Below, one piece after another: positions 42,660-50,644 of a stretch of DNA of 64,000 nucleotides (positions are counted from its first letter, which is position 1; every line of letters begins with the position of its first letter). This DNA is from Symbioplanes lichenis. Its GTDB lineage: Bacteria > Actinomycetota > Actinomycetes > Mycobacteriales > Micromonosporaceae. Below the pieces are notes generated by a model that saw nothing but the letters and a program-made list of their open reading frames with translations, did not search any database and had not been told where the DNA came from. The position numbers and the translations under genes are program-made. The stretch covers positions 62,001-126,000 of the forward strand of contig NZ_JAUZQD010000014.1 in assembly GCF_030709675.1 (NCBI RefSeq), given 5' to 3'.

Positions 42660-42672
42660 GCATACATGTCAA
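42653..42672. promoter_or_regulatory. Operator-like palindrome over the HNH nuclease start
   Basis: Perfect arms TTGACATG (42653-42660) and CATGTCAA (42665-42672) with a 4-base centre. Both strands carry TTGACA, a -35 consensus, so it may be a shared promoter/operator for the nuclease and the divergent DUF4383 gene (42747). Confidence 0.5.
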
Positions 42673-42746
42673 AGAAGTCATTCCGCTGAAGTTTCGCCCC
42701 ACACCGCGAGGGCATGCGAGCGGTCCCCTACGACAGGAGACCTGAC

Positions 42747-43199
42747 ATGGCCACCGCTTCCGGCGCCGGCGACGTCGCATACTCCCGGCATCGCACCGCC
42801 GTCCAGACCGCGGCCCTCGCCGTCGGCATCGTGTTCCTGCTCGTCGGCGTCCTCGGCTTTATCCCGGGCGTCACGACGAACTACTCCGACCTCGGCTTCG
42901 CCGGGCACCACAGCGAGGCGAAACTGCTCGGCATCTTCCAGGTGTCCGTCCTGCACAACATCGTCCACCTGCTCTTCGGCGTCGCCGGGCTCGCTCTGGC
43001 CCGCACCGTCGGCGGCGCGCGCAACTACCTCATCGGCGGCGGCGTGATCTATCTGATCCTCTGGCTCTACGGCCTGGTGGTCGGTCAGAACACCGCGGCC
43101 AACTTCGTCCCCCTCAACACCGCCGACGACTGGCTGCACCTGGTGCTGGCCATCGGCATGATCGCCCTCGGCTTCCTGACCACACGCCGGCGGGTCTGA
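42747..43199 (+). CDS. DUF4383 membrane protein
   Basis: 150-residue four-helix membrane protein of the DUF4383 family (AALAVGIVFLLVGVLGFIPG; VSVLHNIVHLLFGVAGLALA; LIGGGVIYLILWLYGLVVG; LHLVLAIGMIALGF). Function unknown. Start ATG 42747 with AGGAG 9 bases upstream; upstream readings lack a ribosome site. Confidence 0.9.
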   Translation: MATASGAGDVAYSRHRTAVQTAALAVGIVFLLVGVLGFIPGVTTNYSDLGFAGHHSEAKLLGIFQVSVLHNIVHLLFGVAGLALARTVGGARNYLIGGGVIYLILWLYGLVVGQNTAANFVPLNTADDWLHLVLAIGMIALGFLTTRRRV

Positions 43200-43230
43200 T
43201 CCTTCCGGGCTCTGCCGCCGGATCGTCGCC

Positions 43231-44214
43231 TCAGAAGATCCGGCGGTAGAGCGAACACCCCGCGCACACCGCCGGCGGCCGGTCGGTGGTCAATCTCCTG
43301 CGGAATTCCCGGTACGCGGCCCCGCGCCAGATCTCCGGAAAGCTCTGCTCGTCGAGCCGCCCCAGCGCCACCCGGTCGTCGCCCATGACCATGCAGCACG
43401 GTTGCACGACGCCCGTGCTCGTGATGTACGCGGCGTCCCACGGCCACGAGCAGCCCCGGCGGTCACCGGCGGGCTCCTCGGTGTGCGGCAGGCGCAGCCG
43501 GAGACCGGTGGCCGCGGCGGCGGTGCGGGCTTCCGCGAAGGCGGGCGGGGACATTGTCCACAGAGCTTGGTCGGCGGCGAAACCGCGGATTTCCTCGTAC
43601 GCTCCGGCGGGGTCCGTGTCGGAGAAGCTGTGCGACAGATTCTGCACGTGCAGCTCGTCGACGCCGAGATCCCCGAGCAGCCGGACCAGATCGGGCAGTT
43701 CCGCCACGTTGTCGCGCATGGCCACGAAGACCACCCGCACCCACGGGGTACGGCTCCCCGCCGCCCGTTTCGCCGCGATCAGCCCGCCCAGATTGGCGAC
43801 CACGGTGTCGAAGGTCGCGCCGGCGCGGATCTTCTCGTACGTGTGCGCGCGGGCGCCGTCGAGCGACACGTGCAGCCAGTCGACCCCGCTGTCGACCAGC
43901 TCGCGGGCGCGGCGGGCGTGCAGGAGCGTGGCGTTGGTGTTGAAGCCGACCGTGATGCGGTGCTCGACGGCCGTACGGATCATGGCGGGCAGGTGGGGCG
44001 ACAGCAGCGGCTCGCCGAGGCCCTGCAGGGTGAGCCGCCGCAGGCCGGGCACGTCCGTGACCAGGCGCTCGAAGAGCTCGATCGGCATGGCCCCGGCCAG
44101 CTTGTTGACCGGCGGGCGATAGCTGACCAGGCACATCGTGCAGCGCAGGTTGCACGCGGAGGTGATCTCGAGCTGCAGATGCTCGGGGAGCGGCGGCATC
44201 AGATCGACCGGCAT
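43231..44214 (-). CDS. Radical SAM/SPASM-type protein
   Basis: 327-residue [4Fe-4S] enzyme. The CxxxCxxC cluster motif is TSACNLRCTMC near residue 20, followed by GLGEPLLSP and DWLHVSLDGARAHTYEKIR, the radical-SAM barrel. The C-terminal region has further cysteines arranged as a SPASM-like motif (GCSWPWDAAYI, VVQPCCMVMGDD, PAVCAGCSLYRR) for auxiliary clusters. Such proteins often modify peptides, but no precursor peptide was found nearby. Start ATG 44214; divergent from an AraC regulator 48 bases away. Confidence 0.9.
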   Translation of the reverse strand: MPVDLMPPLPEHLQLEITSACNLRCTMCLVSYRPPVNKLAGAMPIELFERLVTDVPGLRRLTLQGLGEPLLSPHLPAMIRTAVEHRITVGFNTNATLLHARRARELVDSGVDWLHVSLDGARAHTYEKIRAGATFDTVVANLGGLIAAKRAAGSRTPWVRVVFVAMRDNVAELPDLVRLLGDLGVDELHVQNLSHSFSDTDPAGAYEEIRGFAADQALWTMSPPAFAEARTAAAATGLRLRLPHTEEPAGDRRGCSWPWDAAYITSTGVVQPCCMVMGDDRVALGRLDEQSFPEIWRGAAYREFRRRLTTDRPPAVCAGCSLYRRIF

Positions 44215-44262
44215 CACTTCCGGGTGCCCCGGCGCCCGCGTGGCAAACGCTATCGTCGGACG

Positions 44263-45171
44263 ATGACCGAGCCACCGGTGGGGGAGCGGCGGGGCCTGCT
44301 CTACTTCAGTGACGGCTCGGTGGCGTACGCCGGGCATTATCTGCACGAGGACGTGCACCCGGACCACACGCACAGCTTCGTCGAGATCGCCGTGATGATC
44401 GACGGCGCCGGCGTGCACCGGTCGATGGCCGGCCGTCACCGGATGAGCGTCGGCGACGTGGTGCTGCTGCGGCCCGGGGTGTGGCACGGCTACGAGCAGT
44501 GCCGGGGCCTGCGCCTCTACAATTGCTGCTTCTCCGTCGACCTGCTGCACGGCGAGCTGGCCTGGACCCGCGAGGACCCGCTGCTGGGCTATCTGCTGTG
44601 GACCGGCCCCTATGCCGCCCAGCGCCGCGGCATGCTCACCGCCACGCTCGGCGCCGACGACCTCGCCCGGTGCGTGACCCACCTCGACGCCCTCGACCGG
44701 CTGCGCGGCGCCCCGGCCGACCGTTACCGTGGCGACATCATCGGCCACCTGTCGCTCTTCCTGGCCACCCTGGCCCGCGCGGTCGGCCCGTCCCCGGCCC
44801 GGGCCCACCCGGCCGTCACCAGCGCCATGCGGCTGCTCGAGGCCGACCCGGCCCGCCGCTGGACCCTGACCGAGCTGGCCGACAGCCTGCACCTGACCTC
44901 GAGCTATCTGGTCCGGCTGTTCAAGGCGACGACCGGCCTGCCGCCGATGGCCTATCTCGCCCGCCACCGCGTGGAGACCGCCGCCTCCCTGCTGCTGCAC
45001 ACCGACGAGCCGATCACGCACATCGCCCGCAGCGTCGGCTGGCCCGACCAGAACTACTTCGCGCGCCGCTTCCGCGCCCACTTCGGCCTGAGCGCCTCCG
45101 CCTATCGCACCCGCTTCGCCCACCGGACCGTCCGGGTGCCGGCGCTACACGACGGGTCCCCTCCCCGGTGA
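44263..45171 (+). CDS. AraC-family transcriptional regulator
   Basis: 302-residue regulator: N-terminal cupin sensor (HPDHTHSFVEIAVMIDGAG, MSVGDVVLLRPGVWHGYEQC, about 25-85) and C-terminal double HTH (WTLTELADSLHLTSSYLVRL; ITHIARSVGWPDQNYFARRF). ATG 44263 is preceded by TATCGT, a leaderless-type -10. Divergent from the radical SAM gene, a likely target. The 3' end overlaps the convergent TetR gene by 27 bases. Confidence 0.92.
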   Translation: MTEPPVGERRGLLYFSDGSVAYAGHYLHEDVHPDHTHSFVEIAVMIDGAGVHRSMAGRHRMSVGDVVLLRPGVWHGYEQCRGLRLYNCCFSVDLLHGELAWTREDPLLGYLLWTGPYAAQRRGMLTATLGADDLARCVTHLDALDRLRGAPADRYRGDIIGHLSLFLATLARAVGPSPARAHPAVTSAMRLLEADPARRWTLTELADSLHLTSSYLVRLFKATTGLPPMAYLARHRVETAASLLLHTDEPITHIARSVGWPDQNYFARRFRAHFGLSASAYRTRFAHRTVRVPALHDGSPPR

Positions 45172-45777
45172 CCGCACGGGGGCGGTGAAGAGGCCTTCCA
45201 GCGCGTCGATCAGGTGGGCGCCGGTGGCGGCCCAGTCCGCTTCGGTGGCGCCGGCGCGCTCACGGTCGGCGCAGGTGTGGGCGATCAGCGTATGGGCCAT
45301 GTCGACGCGGGTGTCGCGTACGTCCGGGGGCAGGTGGGTCAGGCACGCGCGCAGCTGGTCGAGGACGGCGCGGCGCTCCGGGGCGTGCTCCTCGGCGGCG
45401 AGGCGGCGCAGGGCCGGGTCGGTCAGCAGCTGGGCGGCGAAGCGGGCGTACCAGCTGGGGGTGCCCAGGGCCGCCAGGTGCGCCGTGCTCGGCAGGACCA
45501 GGCAGGTCAGCCAGGCCCGCAGGTCGGTGCGGCCCGCGTGCTGGGCGGCGAGGGCGCGGCGCAGGCTCTCGCGGGGCTCGTTGTGGTGCTGCAGGATCGC
45601 GCGGATCAGGTCGGTCTTGGTGCCGAAGTGGTAGCCGACGGCGGCGTTGTTGCCCTGGCCGGCGGCCTCGCTGATCTGGCGGTTCGACACCGCGACGATG
45701 CCCTGCTCGGCGTAGAGGCGCTCGGCGGTGGCGAGGATCAGCCCGCGGGTGGGGCGCTCGGTGATTGTTTCGCGCAT
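45145..45777 (-). CDS. TetR-family transcriptional regulator
   Basis: 210-residue repressor with an N-terminal HTH (LILATAERLYAEQGIVAVSN, QISEAAGQGNNAAVGYHFGT, about 12-60) and a helical ligand domain. Divergent from a cytochrome P450 gene 97 bases away, which is probably its target; imperfect CCTGG/CCAGG half-sites lie in that gap. Confidence 0.92.
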   Translation of the reverse strand: MRETITERPTRGLILATAERLYAEQGIVAVSNRQISEAAGQGNNAAVGYHFGTKTDLIRAILQHHNEPRESLRRALAAQHAGRTDLRAWLTCLVLPSTAHLAALGTPSWYARFAAQLLTDPALRRLAAEEHAPERRAVLDQLRACLTHLPPDVRDTRVDMAHTLIAHTCADRERAGATEADWAATGAHLIDALEGLFTAPVRSPGRGPVV

Positions 45778-45874
45778 GGGTGACGGTCCTGACCTGGGAT
45801 GTTGCGGTCCAGGATAGACGGGCGGCGCATTCAGTCACTTGACTTACCGGAATGGGCGGCGTTGAGTGGTTTGG

Positions 45875-47077
45875 GTGAGAGAAGCCATCACTTTTCCCGC
45901 CGAGCGGGCCGAGCGTTGTCCCTTCGATCCGCCGCCTGTGCTGCGTGAGGTGCAGGCCGAGGCGCCCCTGACCCGGGTCCGGCTGTGGGACGGGTCCACC
46001 CCCTGGCTCGTCACCCGCTTCGCCGAGCAGCGCGCGTTGCTCGCCGACCGGCGGCTCAGCGCCGACGTGACCCGCCCCGGCTATCCGTCGTCGGCCCCCG
46101 CCCGCCCCGGCGGCACGGGCGGCAGCATCGGCTTCATCCTCATGGACGACCCCGAACACCTGCGGCTGCGGCGCATGGTCACGGCGCCGTTCGCCATCAA
46201 GCGGGTCGAGGCGCTGCGCCCCACGGTGCAACGGATCGTCGACGACCTCATCGACGCGATGCTGGCCGGTCCGAAGCCCGTGGACCTGGTGGAGGCCTTC
46301 GCGCTGCCGGTGCCGTCGCTGGTCATCTGCGAGCTGCTCGGGGTCCCGTACGAGGACCATGATTTCTTCCAGTCCCACAGCCGCAACCTGATCAACCGGA
46401 CCGTGTCACCGGAGACGCGCGGCGCGTCGTTCCAGGCCCTCCACGACTATCTCGGCGAGCAGCTGGCGAAGAAGCCGGCCGACCCCGACGGCGACGTGCT
46501 CTCGCAGCTGGTGGCCCGGGTCGAGACCGGCGAGCTGGACCGCGGCGACGCCGCCGGCATGGGCGTCCTGCTGCTGCTCGCCGGGCACGAGACGACCGCC
46601 AACATGATCGCGCTCGGCACCCTCGCCCTGCTCGAGCACCCGGAGCAGCTGGCCCTGCTGCGCGACGCCGACGACCCGAAGGTGGTCGCGGGCGCGGTCG
46701 AGGAGCTGCTCCGCTATCTCAACATCACGCACACCGGCCGCCGGCGCGTGGCGCTCGAGGACATCGACATCGCCGGCGTCACGATCCGCGCCGGCGAGGG
46801 CCTGATCCTGGCCAACGACATCGGCAACCGCGACCCGCAGGTCTTCCCCGACCCCGACACCCTCGACCTGACCCGCGACGCCCGGCGGCACGTCGCGTTC
46901 GGCTTCGGCGTGCACCAGTGCCTCGGCCAGCCTTTGGCCCGCATGGAGCTGCAGGTCGTCTACAGCACGCTCTACCGCCGCATCCCGACCCTGCGCCGCG
47001 CGACCGCCCTGGACGAGGTGCCGTTCAAGCACGACGGGGCGGTCTACGGTGTGTACGAGCTGAAGGTGAGCTGGTGA
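45875..47077 (+). CDS. Cytochrome P450 (bacterial class I, CYP105-like)
   Basis: 400-residue haem monooxygenase. I-helix oxygen motif LLLAGHETTAN (about 237), ExxR as EELLRYLN, PERF-region FPDPDTLDLTRDARRHVAFG, and haem-Cys motif FGFGVHQCLGQPLARMEL (about 350). Start GTG 45875; GTG 45866 is an alternative. A ferredoxin gene follows with almost no gap and a TetR gene is divergent. Substrate unknown. Confidence 0.95.
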   Translation: MREAITFPAERAERCPFDPPPVLREVQAEAPLTRVRLWDGSTPWLVTRFAEQRALLADRRLSADVTRPGYPSSAPARPGGTGGSIGFILMDDPEHLRLRRMVTAPFAIKRVEALRPTVQRIVDDLIDAMLAGPKPVDLVEAFALPVPSLVICELLGVPYEDHDFFQSHSRNLINRTVSPETRGASFQALHDYLGEQLAKKPADPDGDVLSQLVARVETGELDRGDAAGMGVLLLLAGHETTANMIALGTLALLEHPEQLALLRDADDPKVVAGAVEELLRYLNITHTGRRRVALEDIDIAGVTIRAGEGLILANDIGNRDPQVFPDPDTLDLTRDARRHVAFGFGVHQCLGQPLARMELQVVYSTLYRRIPTLRRATALDEVPFKHDGAVYGVYELKVSW

Positions 47078-47079
47078 CC

Positions 47080-47274
47080 ATGAAGGTGCTCCTCGACCAG
47101 GACAAGTGTGTCGGCTCCGGCCAGTGCGTGCTGGCCGCCCCCGAGGTCTTCGACCAGCGCGACGAGGACGGCGTGGCGATCCTGCTGCAGACCGAGCCGC
47201 CGGAGTCCGACGGCGACGACGTGCATCACGCCGCGCTGGTGTGCCCGGCCCAGGCCATCGACGTCGAGGACTGA
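47080..47274 (+). CDS. [3Fe-4S] ferredoxin, P450 partner
   Basis: 64-residue electron carrier with three cluster cysteines: DKCVGSGQC (Cys-x5-Cys) and ALVCPAQAI. This arrangement is normal for small actinobacterial P450 ferredoxins. ATG 47080 follows the P450 stop by two bases; GTG 47074 overlapping that stop is an alternative start. No reductase gene is nearby. Its end overlaps the convergent GGDEF/EAL gene. Confidence 0.93.
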   Translation: MKVLLDQDKCVGSGQCVLAAPEVFDQRDEDGVAILLQTEPPESDGDDVHHAALVCPAQAIDVED

Positions 47275-49199
47275 TCCGCGGCCCACGCCAGGATCTCGCC
47301 GGCCGGCAACGGGCGGGACATGTGGTAGCCCTGGGCGTATTCGCAGCCCAGCTCGCGGGCGATCGCGTACGTGTCCGCGTCCTCCACGCCCTCGACCACG
47401 ACGGCGAGCTCGAGGGCGTGGGCCAGCTCGACGATCGCGCCGATGATGGCGCGGCCGCTGCCGGGGGAGGTGAGCTTGGTGGTGAACTGGCGGTCGATCT
47501 TGAGTTCGGTCAGCGGCATGCTCTGCAGGTAGCTCATGGACGAGTAGCCCGTACCGAAATCGTCGATGGACAGCAGGACGCCCAGCTCGCGCAGCTCGGC
47601 GAGGACCGCGGTGGCCCGGGCCGGGTCGCTGATCATGGCGCTCTCGGTGATCTCCACGGTCAGGTGCGCCGCCGGTACGTCATAACGGGCGAGCAGCAGC
47701 CCGATGCGTCCCGGCAGCCCGGCGTCGAGCAGGCAGGCGGCCCCGACGTTGACGGCGACCGGGATCGTGCGCCCGTCCGCGCGCCACCGCTGGTACTGGT
47801 CGAGCGCGAGGGCGAGCAGCGCGTCGGTCAGCGCCGGCATGAGGCCGCTCTGCTCGGCGGCGGGGATGAACTGGTCCGGGAAGAGCAGCCCGCGGACGGG
47901 ATGGCGCCAGCGCACCAGCGACTCGACGCCGCTGAACCGGCCGTCGGCCATGCGCACCTTGGGCTGGTAGTGCAGCTCGAGCTCGCCGACCGCGATGGCC
48001 CGGCGCAGCTCACCGACCACGGTCAGCCGCTCGAAGCTGTGCTCGTCGGCGTCCCGGTCGTACAGGCTGATGCCGAGGTGGCCGCGCTTGGCCGCGTACA
48101 TGGCGACGTCGGCGTGCTGCAGCAGCTCAGCCGCGTTGCCGCTGGGCCGGGGATAGAGCGCGGCGCCGACGCTGGCGCTCACGTCGACCGCGATGCCGTC
48201 GAGGTCGGCGACGCCGTGCAGGGCGTGGAGGACACGGTCGCCGATCGCGAGCAGGTCCGCCGCCTCGTGCACGCCGGGCAGCAGGACGGCGAACTCGTCG
48301 CCGCCGAGCCGGGCCACGAGGCTGTCCGCGCGTACGGCCGAGGTCAGCCGGCGGGCGACCTCCTGCAGCAACAGATCGCCGTAGTGGTGACCGAGCGTGT
48401 CGTTGACCTCCTTGAAACGGTTGAGGTCGAGCAGGAAGAACCCGACGCCGGTGCCGTCGCGGTCCGCGGTGGCGATCGCTTCCTTGACGCGCTCGGTGAG
48501 CAGCTCGCGATTGGCGATGCCGGTCAGCCCGTCGTGCGAGGCGCGGTAGCGGCTCTCGGACGCCTGCCGCTCGGTGCTGGTCTGGTACATCAGCAGCACC
48601 AGCGCGCACAGCAGCACCAGCACCAGGTCGACGCCGGACATGATCTCGACCGCGCGCAGCAGCCGGTCGCTGTCCCGCCGGCTCTGGGCCAGCAGCGCGT
48701 TGATCTCGTCGTCGTTGCGCTGCACGCTGTCCGCGGCCTGCTTGCGCAGGGCGGCGGCGCTCTTGGCGGCCTGCTCGGCGTCCGCCATCTCCTGCGCGCC
48801 GTCGCGCTCGCTGTCGACGAGGTTACGCAGGGTGTAGCTGTAGCCGTCGTAGGCGTTGTGCAGCGCCCGGGCCCGCCGCGCGTCCGAGCCGCCGTGCACA
48901 TAGAGCCAGCGCAGGTCGCCGGCGGCGGAGCCGATGACCGAGGCGAGGGTGCCCCGGCTCACCTCCTCGTCGCCGCGCAGATAGTCGGTGAGCGTCTCGT
49001 ACTCGACGCCGATCTTGCCGTAGGCGTTGCTCCAATGCTGGCTGACCAGCTCGCGCTCGGCGACCCCGGCGGCGGCGCGCGCGGCGGTCTGCGTGCTGAG
49101 GACGGCCAGCCCGGCGAGCAGGATGAGGCCGATCAGCAACGCCGCGATGGCGCACCGGGCCACGACCCGGCGCCTCATCCAGCGCAGCGACATCCGCAT
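47226..49199 (-). CDS. Membrane GGDEF-EAL cyclic-di-GMP protein
   Basis: 657-residue protein. Two membrane helices (about 10-32 and 200-222) flank an extracytoplasmic four-helix-like sensor. The diguanylate cyclase domain keeps ARLGGDEFAVLL; the EAL phosphodiesterase domain keeps ELHYQPKV, VEITESAM, IDDFGTGYSSM, KIDRQF and VVEGVED, but the first motif is ESL (VESLVRWRHP) where EAL is usual. The Glu metal ligand is retained, so activity remains possible. It would make, break or sense c-di-GMP. The start is ATG 49199. Confidence 0.93.
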   Translation of the reverse strand: MRMSLRWMRRRVVARCAIAALLIGLILLAGLAVLSTQTAARAAAGVAERELVSQHWSNAYGKIGVEYETLTDYLRGDEEVSRGTLASVIGSAAGDLRWLYVHGGSDARRARALHNAYDGYSYTLRNLVDSERDGAQEMADAEQAAKSAAALRKQAADSVQRNDDEINALLAQSRRDSDRLLRAVEIMSGVDLVLVLLCALVLLMYQTSTERQASESRYRASHDGLTGIANRELLTERVKEAIATADRDGTGVGFFLLDLNRFKEVNDTLGHHYGDLLLQEVARRLTSAVRADSLVARLGGDEFAVLLPGVHEAADLLAIGDRVLHALHGVADLDGIAVDVSASVGAALYPRPSGNAAELLQHADVAMYAAKRGHLGISLYDRDADEHSFERLTVVGELRRAIAVGELELHYQPKVRMADGRFSGVESLVRWRHPVRGLLFPDQFIPAAEQSGLMPALTDALLALALDQYQRWRADGRTIPVAVNVGAACLLDAGLPGRIGLLLARYDVPAAHLTVEITESAMISDPARATAVLAELRELGVLLSIDDFGTGYSSMSYLQSMPLTELKIDRQFTTKLTSPGSGRAIIGAIVELAHALELAVVVEGVEDADTYAIARELGCEYAQGYHMSRPLPAGEILAWAADQSSTSMAWAGHTSAA

Positions 49200-49252
49200 G
49201 CTGCTCCGATCGGCCCGGCACGCGGGCCCTTGAGCATTCCTTGAGCTGCCGC

Positions 49253-49335
49253 TCAGTTGAAACCCCGGCTCGGTGCCTCGCCGGTTGCTCTTGCTCGGTG
49301 CCTCGTCAGTTGACGCCCTGCTCGGTGGCCAGCTG
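49253..49335. repeat. Repeated copies of the lipoprotein gene's last codons
   Basis: The 3' end of the minus-strand binding-protein gene (GCCACCGAGCAGGGC, then GTCAACTGA) is followed by two imperfect copies (GAGGCACCGAGCAAGAGC; GAGGCACCGAGCCGGGG, again ending CAACTGA). Local slippage of the gene end is the simplest explanation. Confidence 0.6.
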
Positions 49336-50547
49336 CCGAGCCGTGGCCACCGCTGACGCCCACGCCGCGTCGCCCTTCTTCTCGCCCGCGTCGACCGCGG
49401 CGAGCTGGGTCAGGTAGACCTCGGCCAGGGCGGCGTCGGCCGGGGCCTCGTACACCCGCTTGATCTTCTCCGCGGAGGCCGCGAAGACCTCGACCGTGAC
49501 CTGCCCGCCGAAGAAGGGGTCCGGGCGGGTCAGGGCATTCATCTTGTACGCCGCCGGGGTGGCCGGGAAGAGCGCGGCGTCGGTGAAGTTGCGGGCCTCG
49601 TTCTCGGGCGTCAGCAGCCAGCTGATGATCTCGAAGGCGAGTTCGGGCGCGCCGCCGGCCGCCGGGATCGCCAGGAACGAGCCCCCCGAGTTGGCGCCGG
49701 CCGCCGGACCGGCCGCGACCCGCCACGACCCGGCGCTGTCCGGCGCGGCCTCCTGCAGATCGGCGGCGTGCCACGCGGCGCCCAGCTCGATCGCCAGCTT
49801 GCCGTCCCGGACCGCGGCGTCCCACTCGTCGCCGTGCCCGGGCGGGATGTTCGCGCTCAGCCCCCGCTCGACCAGCTCCACGGCCAGATTCCACGCATCC
49901 CGTACGTGCGCCTGGTCGCCGACGAAGTGATTGCCCTCGTCCACGAACCGCCGCGCCTCCTGGCCGACCGCCGTCGTGAACAGCTCCGGCGCGTTCCGCA
50001 GCCAGTGCACGCCCGGATTCCTGCGCCGGAACGTGGTGCCCGCCTCCAGGAACCGCTCCCACGTCGGCATGGCGCCCGCCTCGAGACCCGCCCGGCGCAG
50101 CAGGTCGGACCGGTAGAACATCGCGGTCGGCCCGATGTCGATGGGCAGCCCGATCTGCTGCCCGTCGGCGGTGCTGCCCTGGGCCAGCTTCCACGGCAGG
50201 AACTGCCCGGCCAGGTCGCGCGCGCCGAGCGTGTTGAGGTCGACGAAGTCCTCGGCCCGGGGCAGTACGGCCGCGATGTCCTCGCCCTTGATCCCCGCGA
50301 TGGCCGGCACCCCGTCGCCGCTGCCCAGCGCCGCGGTCAGGGTGTCGAGATAGTCGCCCTGCACGACATTGGGCAGCAGCCGGGTCCGCCGGGCATAGCG
50401 CGCCACCGCGTCCTGGGTCACCGCGTCGCCCAGCCCGCCGGGCCAGATCCACAGCTCGGTGGTGTCCCCGGCGGCGTCCGAACCACTGCCGCAGCCCGCG
50501 AGCGATGCCGCCAGCCCGGCGAGGAGGATCCTGCGAGTCAGCGGCAC
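49306..50547 (-). CDS. ABC transporter solute-binding lipoprotein (family 1-like)
   Basis: 413-residue extracellular lipoprotein. Signal peptide and lipobox LAGLAASLAGCGSGS (acylated Cys near residue 19), then an extracellular sugar-type binding fold (ELWIWPGGLGDAVTQ; NVVQGDYLDTLTAALGSGDG; WLRNAPELFTTAVGQEA; SWLLTPENEARNFT). Its permeases and ATPase are not in the neighbourhood, so it is an orphan binding protein. The ligand is unknown. Confidence 0.9.
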   Translation of the reverse strand: MPLTRRILLAGLAASLAGCGSGSDAAGDTTELWIWPGGLGDAVTQDAVARYARRTRLLPNVVQGDYLDTLTAALGSGDGVPAIAGIKGEDIAAVLPRAEDFVDLNTLGARDLAGQFLPWKLAQGSTADGQQIGLPIDIGPTAMFYRSDLLRRAGLEAGAMPTWERFLEAGTTFRRRNPGVHWLRNAPELFTTAVGQEARRFVDEGNHFVGDQAHVRDAWNLAVELVERGLSANIPPGHGDEWDAAVRDGKLAIELGAAWHAADLQEAAPDSAGSWRVAAGPAAGANSGGSFLAIPAAGGAPELAFEIISWLLTPENEARNFTDAALFPATPAAYKMNALTRPDPFFGGQVTVEVFAASAEKIKRVYEAPADAALAEVYLTQLAAVDAGEKKGDAAWASAVATARQLATEQGVN

Positions 50548-50644
50548 GAGGTCAATTTACGCCATACCATCTCATTTTGCCGCCCGTTGGCCGATATCCG
50601 CTTTGCGCTGAAACACTTCCGGTCCTCGGCGACATGGGTGAGGT

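Noticed and set aside
44000..45123. Longer N-terminus for the radical SAM protein (reading from 45123)
   Set aside because: The extension is antisense to the AraC gene and lacks motifs; ATG 44214 puts the Cys motif near residue 20 as usual.
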